Source: Nageia nagi
Lineage: Eukaryota > Pinophyta
Direction: 5' to 3'
DNA length: 64,000 nucleotides
NCBI GenBank assembly: GCA_050084985.1
Contig: JBITNC010000002.1
Span: 34,286,001 to 34,350,000 of the forward strand
Shown: one piece after another, positions 11,998-21,930 of the stretch
How the letters are laid out: each line of letters begins with the position of its first letter
Position numbering within the stretch: the first letter of the stretch is position 1
Position numbers and translations under genes: made by a program
The notes under the pieces: model-generated
Told to the model about the DNA's origin: nothing
Seen by the model: the letters and a program-made list of their open reading frames with translations, nothing else
Database searches by the model: none

Positions 11998-12449
11998 GAT
12001 AAGTTGATAGCGGGAGCTGGAACTCCACTCATAAGCATGATAAGTTGATATCGGGAGCTGGAACTCCACTCGTAGGCATGATAAGCTGATATCGGGAGCT
12101 GGAACTCCACTCATAAGCATGATAAGCTGATTATGGAGCTGGGACTCCACTCATAGGCATGATAAGTTGATCATGGGAGCTAGAACTCCACTCATAGGGA
12201 CATGATAAGTTGACAATGGGAGCTGGGACTACACTCATAGGCATGATAAGTTGATATCAGGAGCTGAAACTCCACTCATAGACATGATAAGCTGATTATG
12301 GGAGCTGGAACTCCTCTCATAGGCATGATAAGCTAATATCAGGAGATGGAACTCCTCTCATAGGCATGATAAGCTAATATCGAGAGCTGAAACTCCACTC
12401 ATAAATATGATAAGCTGATTATGGGAGCTGGAACTCCACTCATAGGCAT
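11998..12449. repeat. Tandem array 2, eleven units of about 41 bp
   Basis: Units gataagttgat..gggagctggaactccactcat..gcat start at 11998, 12039, 12080, 12121, 12161, 12204, 12245, 12286, 12327, 12368 and 12409. A partial twelfth runs into array 3. The gataagctgat core is shared with array 1, which suggests array 2 grew from the end of an array-1 unit. Confidence 0.93.
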
Positions 12450-12457
12450 GCTAAATT

Positions 12458-12652
12458 GATAATTCAGGTCTGCAAACATGAAACTCAAAGTAATATTCTC
12501 CTGGATATAACATTCATCAAACACCTATGATGCACCCATGATACTTAGATAAGCTGATAATTCAGGTCTACAAACATGAAACTCAAAGTAATATTCTCCT
12601 GGATATAACATTCATCAAACACCTGATGCACCCATGATGCCTAGATGAGCTA
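12458..12652. repeat. Tandem array 3, two units of about 98 bp
   Basis: Two near-identical units beginning gataattcaggtct, at 12458 and 12556, again preceded by a gataagctgat-like core. Confidence 0.9.
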
Positions 12653-12877
12653 ATTTTCTGGGTAAAGGAATGCGGGCGGTCCTTTCTTACAGACTTAGAA
12701 CATTGGTAGCCTTAACCTAAGACTATAGACGGTCCTTTTCTTGAAGATTCATCAAAAACTGTGAAGATCAGGTCCCTGCGAATCACCCCTAGATTCCAAA
12801 TTGATACCTGTTTGCTCGTTCATGTGTACCAAATGCTCAAATCAAAATTTGTCTTGAAATATGTGCCCTAACTTTTC

Positions 12878-12885
12878 TATAAAAG
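12878..12885 (+). promoter_or_regulatory. TATA box of the antisense PMD gene
   Basis: TATAAAAG followed by GGGGCC, 144 bases before the ATG at 13029 and on the same strand as the PMD exons. A near-ideal plant TATA box at a plausible distance for a short 5' leader. It implies the gene had its own promoter inside the retrotransposon. Confidence 0.65.
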
Positions 12886-13028
12886 GGGCCCCACCCTTCC
12901 TCATTTGATCACCCTATCATTTTCATAGCTGAAAGTATCGTAGAGCTTGAGAGACTGATTCAGAGAGGTTTAGCTAGTGATTTTGTCGCTATCACTAGGT
13001 GATTCTTCCTGTATTGTTGCTGCAAACT

Positions 13029-15239
13029 ATGGCCCTACCGATCACACACCAAGATGGACACAAAGCTACCTTAGTGGATGATTCTCCTGCTGGTCATCAG
13101 GTACATTGCATTTCCTACCTTTTCCTTGTTATGCTTTTGCTTGTTTTCAAATTTTAGCTGCCTATACACTGGTTTTCCAAATTGCCCCTAGGGTTTTCCT
13201 GTTGAATGCCCTAGCCTTTCATTTTTCCCTTTTCACTCTATTTTTTTTTGAATTTTTGGTATCATGGCTGCACTATGCTCATCCGTACGAACCTGCACCC
13301 CAAATTTCATTGACCTTCATGCACAAAAATAGGATCGCTAGCGGTACTTTCTGCCCTAGTTTGGACCGTGGGTGGTCCTTTTCACCTACTCTAGACCGTG
13401 GGTGGTCCTCTTTACCAGTACTATTTTTTACTATCTATGTTTCATATCTTGATATTGACTTTCCTTTTGTCATTCTTTTCTTGCAGAATCATGCATACCT
13501 TATGCGACCATCCGGTAAGAGTGCTGCCTTCACCACTGCCCAACAGTGGCCATAAATTGATGCAACCCAGAGCATTCTAGAGGACATTTCATTCAGCTAC
13601 CTTTCATTTGCTGACTATGTGTTTCATGACTGCAACATGCTGACAGCTTTGATGGAGAGGTGGGATCCAAACTCCAACACCTTTCACCTTCCAACTGGTG
13701 AGATTACAGTGACCCTAGAGGATATCTATAGGATCACTAGACTTCCTATCAGGGGGAGGCTAGTGAACATGATTCCTGTTCCAAGCCTGGAATAGGCAGA
13801 GGTATGGGCTACATGGCTGACAGGGTCAGATGAAGTAAACCACTAGTAAACCACAGGAAGAGGGGTGTGTCCCTAGTGAGACATATGTTAGAGTATCCTC
13901 CAGCACGGGGTGACCTACGGATGAGACTCCTCATTACCTGCCTTTTAGATGCTATTGTCTATCCAGATAAGAGTAGTGAGACCTTTCTTGTGGGCATGGT
14001 TCCTATCATTCAGGACATGGTGACACACAGGAAGCAATATGCATGGTGCCCCGCAATACTAGCGCAACTCTATCATGACCTCCACAGCTTTGCAGAGGTG
14101 GAGAGAGAGGGGGAAGACAGGTGGCTCATTCTATGATTCTACAGGTGTGGGCATATGATCACATCATCATCTCTAGACTGATGACGTTGCCCCTAGATCA
14201 GCCAGATGATGTACCCACTTGGCAATGGTGGGCAACGATAGAGGGACCTACTTTTCCTAGCATGGCCCTAGAGGGATGGTGGGTACGGTTTGACCTACTG
14301 CAGGAGGCACAGATATACTGGCATCCCTATCGGGGAGGTGTGCCGGAGTGGGAGGAGGACATACAGGAGATGGCATGGGTGAGACACCCTACATACCTAC
14401 AAGCGTGTAGGGCACTAGTGGAGCCGTACAGGCTAGAGCGAGTACTCCATCAGTTCAGCCTCCAGCAGGGCATACTAGATGATTACAAGATATTGGTTCA
14501 CTACTACCGTAGCAGGCATCTCCCAGAGGACTATGAGCTAGTACCTAACTGGGACTCAGATTGGGAGTCCCCTAGCGAGGACTCCGACCATGGGATTGAT
14601 GATGACATAGATGGACCTGATCACACAGAGGACTACCTAGATTGGTGGAGGACACGCAATCCTCACCACATAGGCATTCATGATGCTGACATGGGTGATG
14701 ATGCATGGGAGGATGAAGACACAGGAGACATACAGACCATATGGGACACTCCCTTCATGGTGGGAGGGTGGGAAGGAGAGAGTAGCCCGACATATGCTCG
14801 CGACATGTCTCTAGATGCAGGTCATGATGATAATGAGGAGACTGATCCAGACTAGGATGAGTATGAACCTGAGTATGAGACGGATACAGATTGGGAGGAG
14901 GAAGACTACGATGAAGATGATGATGGTAACCTATTTTCTCTTTTTACTTTACTTTGACTTTCTACCTTTCATGATATGCAAGGGACTAACACGATATGTT
15001 TATGCTATGTCACAGATCCTAAAGTTGAGATGGCTAAGCTGCATGGTCAAATCAGTCAGAAGGATGAGGAGATTAGAGAGCTACAAAGTCGTCTACGGTT
15101 TGGAGGAGGGAATTATACCAGTATCTATTAGGACCTACAGGCCTCCAACAAGGAAATCAAGGCCCTCTATGAGCAGCTTCACCAGGCCAAGAGACAAATT
15201 GGTGAGGAGAAGGCACGTGTAGAGAAGTACAAGGCATGA
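13029..15239 (+). pseudogene. Plant mobile domain (PMD) gene, three exons, antisense in E1
   Basis: Exon 1, 13029-13100 (MALPITHQDGHKATLVDDS...), then an intron 13101-13486 (gtacat...ttgcag). Exon 2, 13487-14925, holds the PMD (aminotransferase-like plant mobile domain): LTALMERWDPNSNTFHLPTG, ITVTLEDIYRITRLPI and LQVWAYDHI are legible, followed by a very acidic tail. Intron 14926-15015 (gtaacc...tcacag) has phase 1 and joins cleanly to exon 3 (15016-15239), a charged coiled coil (KLHGQISQKDEEIRELQSRL). PMD proteins include MAIN/MAIL1 of Arabidopsis and many transposon-borne relatives; their biochemical activity is not settled. Breaks: stops at 13553, 13793, about 14853 and in exon 3 at about 15133, plus frameshifts between 13795-13867 and near 14130. 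GC content is clearly higher than the surroundings. A probable polyA signal (aataaa) is near 15346. Confidence 0.85.
13363..13408. promoter_or_regulatory. Pair of GGACCGTGGGTGGTCC palindromes in PMD intron 1
   Basis: Two copies, 13363-13378 and 13393-13408, exactly 30 bases apart, of the same imperfect palindrome found perfect in the LTR at 10427. Both are followed by a pyrimidine-rich tail. Confidence 0.6.
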
Positions 15240-15794
15240 TGCAGGGGTGGTACATCTAGTAGGGCTACTAGCTCTAGTGTAGGGGGAGGGGGGTCTAGTA
15301 GGATATTCTAGATCATTCTATGTAATCTCATCCAGTTGTATTGTAAATAAAAACATTTTGATCATGATATATATAAAACACAAATTTTGGTACCTGATTT
15401 GCTCTTGTACATGTATCTGTGATGAATGAATTTGATGTTCTGTGATCCTTGAGAACGAATGCCAATGACACGACCTGAAATTTTAACTTCCCACGCTGCA
15501 AGAGTAATCAGTACCTTTTGCTTTCCTCTATTTTTCCACTAAAAGAGCACCATCAGTGGTCCTATTATCACCAAATACAACATCGGTGCTCCTGTCATGA
15601 CGTCATGAAGCCCCCCAATCTCTTGACACTGACGTCCGTTAGAGACCTGAACCAACTGCTAGCTTTTCTCTTCACTCTTTTTATATACATATATATATAT
15701 ATATTTTGATCTACCAAATAATACTTTCGGAGGGCCTGAAGCTCCCACCGGTGCTAACCTCACAAGCATCTTCAAGAAAGATCATATTGATATG
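15240..15794. other. E1 non-coding spacer between PMD and gag 3' ends
   Basis: The convergent 3' ends of the PMD gene (plus) and gag (minus) face each other here. It contains the PMD polyA-type signal near 15346, a TA-rich run near 15685-15703, and a 14-bp perfect palindrome at 15595-15608. No protein domain was seen; in an autonomous element the protease/RT would follow gag here. Confidence 0.7.
15595..15608. promoter_or_regulatory. TCATGACGTCATGA palindrome (CRE/C-box type)
   Basis: Perfect 14-bp palindrome with a TGACGTCA core, the classical bZIP (TGA/CRE) site; a second TGACGTC lies near 15631. Regulatory use here is inference. Confidence 0.4.
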
Positions 15795-16928
15795 CTATTC
15801 TTCTCCTGTATCTTTGACCTTTACTGGACATACATAGAATCCATCTTCTATGTGCTTCTGTATTCTATCCCTAAGGTTTCCACATCCATTAGTAGCATGG
15901 CCTTTAGTCTGATGATATTCACAATACCTATCTTCCTTATACCAATGGGGTTTTTCTGCTGTAGGATCTTCTTCACGCTTAGGTAAAGGTTGTAATAACC
16001 CTTTTTCCACAAGGTCTTTTAGGATATGTCTTGGAGGTATGGGAAATCTCACATATTTCTTTTCCTTTGTCTCACTTGTCTTCTCAGCCACATGGATAGT
16101 TTTCTCTTTCTTTGGCGATTATGGTTTCTTATCCTTTGCTTTTGTCTTATCACTATTACCATACTTTACAAGCCCTAGCTTCACAAGGACTTTTTCTTTC
16201 TCTAACAGTTTATACGTCATATCGGAAAATGTAAGATGTGTATAATCGATAACATATGATTGTAAGGGCAATATATCAGCTTCTTTAAAAATGTTATTTA
16301 CCTCTTTTTCCATTAATTGGGTCTTCACTTGCTGCCATGTCTTCCTAAACCTTACAACAAGTTTGTCTAGTTGCTCATCATTGTCTTGCTTGATAGCACA
16401 TAAATCTGATAGCATAATCTCCTTCTTGATGTTATGCTTATACTGCTCCAAAAAAAATTTATTGAATTCCTCAAATGATGTGATGGACCCTTCAGGTAAG
16501 GCATAAAACCATTCTCGAGCCTCTCCTTCCAAGCTCTGGGGGAAGAACTTAGCTTGCAATCTTTAGTCTGTACCAATTTTGACTTCACACTCATCCTTGA
16601 ATCCTTGTATATGTCTTCTTGGATCTCCTTCACCATTGAACTTACTGAATTTTGGCTCTTTGTAGTCAGATGGTGGCATGTGCCTATGAATTTCATCACA
16701 TAAAGGACTACCGAATTCGAAAGAATCATTAGGCAGAGCTGATCTCCTTGCCAATCTATCTATCTACCTCTGCATACCTTCCATAGTAGCCTAAAAATTA
16801 CTATTATCACCCTCAGTGCTATTTTGCATTCCTTCGGATCCCTTCAGATCATCATGTCTGATTTCTACCAATAATTCATCCAAATCTCTTTTTGAAAGAC
16901 TACACAAGAATAACTTAAGCTGTTCCAT
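15795..16928 (-). pseudogene. E1 Gag (Ty3/gypsy), 377 codons with four stops
   Basis: Minus-strand frame from the ATG at 16928. The N-terminal part is charged. The retrotransposon Gag core follows: KFSKFNGEGDPRRHIQGF, then SLEGEAREWFYALPEGSI, FEEFNKFFLEQY and DEQLDKLVVRFRKTWQ. A zinc knuckle near the C-terminus reads CEYHQTKGHATNGC (CX2HX4HX4C spacing, as in Tat-type elements). Gag would assemble virus-like particles and package element RNA. Exactly one frame is used throughout, interrupted by stops at 16793-16791, 16766-16764, 16565-16563 and 16121-16119, with no frameshift. The frame ends at 15795 and no protease follows. It is inactive now but remarkably well preserved. Confidence 0.9.
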
Positions 16929-17004
16929 AACTAAAACACTCACAAAATAGATGTTAGTCTTAACTAAAACCTTTAGGGTTTTAGTATAATGATGTGCACT
17001 TCAC

Positions 17005-17019
17005 GTCGGGTTCACCAAA
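17005..17019 (-). other. Primer-binding-like site of E1
   Basis: Directly inside the 5' LTR; plus-strand GTCGGGTTCACCAAA, that is TTTGGTGAACCCGAC in element sense, so the TGG expected opposite a tRNA CCA end is present two bases in. The identical 15-mer is at the same place in E2 (63269-63283). I could not name the tRNA. Confidence 0.65.
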
Positions 17020-17893
17020 TGTTTACAAATAAAATTGAGCATGCAAATAAGTAAACAGGCAACTATCTACAAACTCAATATTATCTGTATTTAAGCTACG
17101 GATAGTAATTTATTCTAGATAACAATAAACAACATAACCTATTCAGAAGTGTAATTGTACCAACCAAGACTGTAATTTGTGTACTTACCTCATAGAATGT
17201 ACTTGACAACAAAAGATGCAGATATTGGCGATGTACTGATGATGAGCTGCCTTTCCAACAACATCGTGACCTACAAGGATGCCAAAAGAGGACCGTAATA
17301 GTCCGTTTCAATGATATAAGAGCATCGACAGTATTCTTCCATTCATAAAGGAGTGCCGGTGGCCTTTGTTTGATAGTTTTGACCTCTCGATTAAGTCCAG
17401 AACTTCAATGTAGATGTCTCAGATAGTAGTATGATATCAGAATTGATCGTAGATGTCAGGATAGCTCACGTAAGGAAGCACACAAACCACAGCCTTGTAG
17501 GCGGTACCAAGAGATACCTTAAGGGGTAGCCACTTACAAGACCATACGCGGGATCATGTGTATCCTTGTTATTGTGGACTTACTATTAGATCCCTTATTT
17601 ATATAGATAATAGATAATACCACCCATGGGTCGGTGTGCATCTACATAAATAAGGTTAATTCACAACATTTAAGATAAACACACCAATAAACAAGATAAT
17701 TCATGCAATACTCAAGATAATCCATGCAATATTCAAGATAACCCATGCAATATTCAAGATAATCATTATAAAATTCATATTCAAGACAAACATTGACATT
17801 ATCACTTTAATCCATTCAAGACATATATTTAGGCCAAGCATATTCCATTAATTTATTGATTTAAAAACATAAATTCATTTTTATGTGTTAACA
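17020..17893 (-). repeat. E1 5' LTR (right copy)
   Basis: 874 bases, partner of 10157-11032, with TG...CA ends and a TATA box on the minus strand at 17605-17596. It is followed by CAACA (17894-17898), the right target-site duplication. Confidence 0.92.
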
Positions 17894-17984
17894 CAACAGA
17901 TTAGTTTTCAATGTTCAACCAATCTTCCACTTGGAATTTAATCCAAACATGAATGTATTCTTATCTTACCTCAATAGCATGAGG

Positions 17985-18420
17985 ATTTCCTTCCACCCAC
18001 TGGTTTGGTGAGTGCATCAACAACATTTATTTATGTTTTTACTTTGAGTAACTCTACCTCACTTTATTTCACCACTTCTCTAATGAAGTGAAATATCACT
18101 CTAATAAGTTTTATCCTAGGGTGAAACCTAGGATTGATTGAAAGGTCAATAACACTTTCATTATCATACCATAGAATTATTAATTCCAAACCCAAAATTA
18201 TTACATAATATGTGTAACCATATAAATTTTTTGGAGGCCTTAGCAAATAACAATATAATTTACTTCTATTGTAGATTGTGCTACCACTTCCTTCTTCATA
18301 CTCCTTCATCTCACTATATTGTAAAATAATATTAAGATATACGAACATGTAGAATTACCATTATCGACATCTCCTCCATAACTAGAATTAATAAAACCTT
18401 ACATTTTATTTTTTGATAAG
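17985..18420 (-). pseudogene. Ty1/copia pol, RNase H C-terminal fragment
   Basis: The minus-strand translation shows the end of copia RNase H: LWYDNESVIDLSINPRFHPR, then a HFIREVV block, and near 18000 VDALTKPVGG, matching the usual end of copia pol (cDNQSAI...KNP.fH.RtKHI...HFIRe.v, then DilTKpl). The upstream half is too decayed to follow, and about 18421-19200 shows nothing recognisable. The fragment stops about 100 bases from the E1 insertion point, so E1 probably landed in this copia element's 3' end. Confidence 0.7.
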
Positions 18421-19204
18421 GGTAAAATATTTTCAATGGATTTTCAAAAAGATAGTACCACAAAACTTGTGTATATAAAATTTTATAGATATTAAATAGT
18501 ATTACATATGTTTTAAAAATTGATTTCTAAGAGTCACCATAGTTTCTACAAAACACACTATGGGAAATGATCCTTACTTTCTACTTGCTGGTTACACCAT
18601 CTTTGCTTGAGTCCAAGTCCTACACTTAACCATTTTAGTTTTAGCCTCTCTAACTTTTGTTTCCTATAAGAATACTAAATCAAGCTTCTACTTCTTGTAG
18701 AAGCCTACTTTCTAAGGGGCCACTTAATCCCTCTCATTCTTAGAGGGAACTACCATTGGGAACCTAGTTTAAAAGGTGCTCTACCCCCAATATATCATGC
18801 TTACCATCCATAATACTCTTATCTCTATTTCCTTCATTCTTACTTCTCATAGAGTTGGTCTCCCCTTTGATGCACTTTTGGTCATTATTTGCCTCTCAAA
18901 TTGAGTCTCTTTCATGATTGTGCCATTCAACTTTGAGAAAATCCTTCATATTTTTCTTCTACCTTCCAAATTATATCAATCTCCTTTTGTATTTTATGAG
19001 GGTTTTCCCTCATCGATTATTATTGGATTATTAATTGGTGTACTATCCACTTCAATTTCATCTTCTTCCTCCTCATTTTTCCCATCTCCTTTATTATCTT
19101 GATTAATCTCTCCTTCATCTTGACCTTCCGCTTCTATCATTTCCTTCAAATGGGTGTCCTCCTAGGGCTAATTTGGATTCCATCCCTTGTTTTCCTAAAA
19201 TACT

Positions 19205-19860
19205 CTCTTTGAGCATGATTTTAGAATGTGATCAATCTGATTACATATGGAACAAATATAATTATTTGTTTCATACCATAGTTCTTATTTGATATCTCTA
19301 GTTTTTGCCTCTAGAGTAATTGAGCTTGGAAGTTTCACTCCAAATTCTACCATAATGTAAAAATAAGCCACAACCATTTTGGAATGAGCTTTCGTAACAT
19401 CATCCATAATGATTAATATTTCAAAAATGTTTTCAATTCCTTTGAAGACCTTTTCATTTCATAGGTCAAAAGGTAGATTAGGGAGAGACACCCAAATGGG
19501 TGCTCTCATTATCTATTCCCATAGTGGATCAAAGTTGGGCCTCCATCGTTCCAAAAATAATTCATGATTTCCAAAAAACCAAGTTGAGATCAAAGTTTCA
19601 TTTTGATCCTTTTCATTTCTAAAGAAAAATAACATATAATCATTAGGTAATGCAATAATATTCAAAATCCCCCATATCTTCTATTTGATTTTTCTCCATC
19701 TTCTAACATCATTAGTGTTTGGTTTTGGCTCATAGATTTTTCCTTTTAGACTCAATCTTCTTCTTTTAGTAGTTTGGTCTATGATAGTGTGTAGGATCTT
19801 TAACTTCAATTTTTGATCTTATAAAATTGTAGTCCGTAGTGGGGGTATGAGATCTACCTT
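19205..19860 (-). pseudogene. DUF4283/zinc-knuckle protein pseudogene
   Basis: Minus strand. A basic start (RRRLSLKGKIYEPK) is followed by VRRWRKIK, FFFRNEKDQNETLISTWFF, LERWRPNFDPLWE, APIWVSLPNLPF and KMVVAYFYIMVEFGVKLPSS, then a zinc knuckle CSICNQIDHILKSC (CX2CX4HX4C) near 19210-19255. This order (DUF4283 then knuckle) is the plant LINE-associated or domesticated ORF1-like nucleic-acid-binding module. Stops replace a Trp or Gln in several places (after WRKIK, after PLWE, after LPFDL). No LINE endonuclease or RT was seen next to it, so it is a fragment. Confidence 0.65.
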
Positions 19861-20239
19861 TGCCTCCTAAGAGAATAATTCTCTCCAAGCTTTCTATTTC
19901 CCTATGTTATCTCCTCATTTGCTTTTCATAGGTAAGGGAGTTATTGATCAAAGGGTAGGTGATTAAACCAAAAAATGTGAAGAAAACCTATTGAATTCTA
20001 TTGTAGCATAACATCAATTTTACATTTTTATCTATTAGAAAAAATAGATTGTGCAATATAAAAATATTTAAAAATTAAATTAAAAAAATTAAATTAAAAC
20101 CTTGTATTTTTTTATTTCTTGTTAAATCATAAAATATTGCATAGTCTTTTATCCCTTGTAGATATCTCAATTATCCTTTTAAATACAACATTTTGATAAA
20201 ATGAGTGTTGAATAAATAATTTTATGAATTTAAATGATT

Positions 20240-20985
20240 ATAAGTTATGTAAAGTATGGTTGTATCAAGGAAGCCATAAAACTATTTAAATAAATGAAAC
20301 ATGTGGATATTAATCTAAATGATGCAATATTTGTTAGTGTATTAATAAAATACCTCAACAATACTTGGATTTATGGAATATATTAATTGTTGGATTTGCA
20401 TAGAACAACCATGGTTTTGAGGCTCTCAATATTTTTTAGAATATGTAATTGACTCATTTATTGCCAAATTTAGTAACATTTATATGTATTATTTCTATAT
20501 ATGAAAATGTTGCATCTTTAGAATGAGGAAGGGAGATTTATGTAAAAATAAGTAGAAGTGGATTTCTTTTCAATATAACTACAGTAAATTTCTTAATAGA
20601 CATAAATGAAAAATATAGGAGTACTATAAAGAAGGTAGACATATTATTTAATAAGATGCATTATAGAGATACAACCTTATGGAATGTAATGCTTGTAGGA
20701 TATTCCATGCATGTCCATGGTAAGAAAGCCATTAAACTATTTGAACAAATGGAACACCTAGGTATGAGTCTAGACCATATCACTTTAACAATGTAGATAT
20801 ACTCGAAGAGGACTAGATCAATACTTTATCTACATGTAATAATATTATCATATTACACTTGCAATGGAACAATATACATGCAAGGTTGACCTTATTTTTC
20901 ATTTTGGATATCTATATGAAGCAAAAGATTTTGTAAATAACATGATCATAAAATCTAAAGCATTAGTACATCATATTCTTGCATA
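20240..20985 (+). pseudogene. PPR protein pseudogene fragment A
   Basis: Plus-strand pieces in changing frames: SYVKYGCIKEAIKLFK then INLNDAIFVSVL (about 20241-20345); ILFNKMHYRDTTLWNVMLVG and HGKKAIKLFEQMEHLGMS (about 20635-20810); and EQYTCKVDLIFHFGYLYEAK (about 20868-20935). These match the plant PLS-class pentatricopeptide pattern (vFdkMp.rdv.sWNamI.GYa..G...eAl.lF.qM...g..pd..tf). PPR proteins bind organellar RNA. Stops and gaps make this a relic; no full gene or transit peptide remains. Confidence 0.7.
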
Positions 20986-21384
20986 AGCAAGTTATTCATC
21001 TAAATAGTTGAAACATCCATAACATACTTTCATAACATGGGTTTTCAATCTAAACACATATACTAACATATAAGCATAGATCATGTATGTTGTTTACATA
21101 ACCTTCATTGTAATACCATTTTAACATACTAATATCATACTTATATAACATATTTTGATGCAATATAATAATAACACTACAATATTCATGTCATTCCTAC
21201 ATAACATATTGTAAGAAGATAATATATTTACAATATGCATGAAAAGTATAACATAATTTTAGTTTATATGATAGTATCACTATAATGTTCATGCTACACT
21301 CACATAGCCTAAATTCAAAGTATCATAGCATGTATGATAGTACCGAATAATACTAATGCATAATTTACGCATGTAAATAATTTC

Positions 21385-21740
21385 AAGACTATAATAACAA
21401 GGGTTTGATAAGATGCATTATGAAACAAATATTTCATGGAATATACTGATTACAGAGTATACAGGGAATGGTTGTATCAAGAAATACTTCAAACTATTTG
21501 AACAACTATAATATATTGGTATTAATAAATATAATCTTATATTTGTTTGTATAGTATGGATATGTAGCAATGAGGGTTATTAATACTTCAAATCCATGAA
21601 TGTTTATCATTGTATTTCACCTACAATAAAATACTATATATGTATGCTTGATCTTGTTGATAATGATGAGCATATAAATGAAGTAAAATAATAAATAGCA
21701 TGTCAATAAAACTTAATGCTATAGTGTGGATTTGTTCTCT
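21385..21740 (+). pseudogene. PPR protein pseudogene fragment B
   Basis: Reads GFDKMHYETNISWNILITEY, NGCIKKYFKLFEQL, then after a stop LIFVCIVWI, NEGY.YFKSMNVYHCISPT and YYICMLDLVDNDEHINEVK. It corresponds to the last PPR repeats and the start of the E-type tail of a PLS-class PPR protein (the YFnSM...ytItPt.eHY.CmvDLLgraG block). It lies downstream of fragment A in the same orientation; they could be one gene disrupted by insertion (about 20986-21384 shows nothing) or two copies. The same class recurs on the minus strand at 37640. Confidence 0.7.
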
Positions 21741-21835
21741 TAGTGTTTATAGGATTCATAAACCCTAACTAGAAATACTCTTTACAAAATGCAATGAAGT
21801 GGATATAGTATATAACATAATAAATTCATATTCAA

Positions 21836-21930
21836 TCAATATCCTTCCATCTTATGTTAACTCAATATCCTTCCAACTTATGTCAACTCAATATCCTTCC
21901 AACTTGTCTCAAGTCAATATCTTTGCAAGA
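21836..21930. repeat. 26-bp tandem repeat, about 3.5 units
   Basis: tcaatatccttccaacttatgt units start at 21836, 21862, 21888 and 21914. Confidence 0.8.

Larger units (their letters stand above)
10157..17893 (-). mobile_element. LTR retrotransposon E1: non-autonomous, gag plus antisense PMD gene
   Basis: A complete 7.7-kb element bounded by two LTRs of about 875 bases and a perfect CAACA target-site duplication. Gag reads on the minus strand, so the right LTR is the 5' LTR and the left LTR the 3' LTR. Order in element direction: 5' LTR, primer-binding-like site, gag (16928-15795), antisense spliced plant-mobile-domain gene (13029-15239 on plus), then three tandem-repeat arrays (12652-11511) next to the 3' LTR. 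No protease, reverse transcriptase, RNase H or integrase is recognisable, so it would need proteins in trans. This matches the type called TR-GAG. The antisense extra gene and 3' tandem repeats are known habits of the Ty3/gypsy Tat lineage. It appears inserted just beyond the end of a copia pol gene (17985-18420). Confidence 0.9.

Noticed and set aside
11376-12150. Six overlapping minus-strand open frames of 69-133 codons
   Set aside because: They are translations of the 97-bp and 41-bp tandem arrays (repeating SCVELSS, LQYTSWCEG); no protein family.
10831-12652. Possible CRISPR array
   Set aside because: Units are contiguous tandem repeats without unique spacers, inside a plant retrotransposon.
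13106-13555. 149-codon plus-strand frame
   Set aside because: It reads through PMD intron 1 into exon 2; the splice-based model 13029-13100/13487 joins in phase and fits PMD better.
14815-15222. 135-codon Met/Arg-rich frame
   Set aside because: Shadow frame over the acidic PMD tail, intron 2 and exon 3.
15792-16506. Plus-strand frames of 64-71 codons over 15792-16506
   Set aside because: Antisense shadows of E1 gag, which has clear domain matches on minus.
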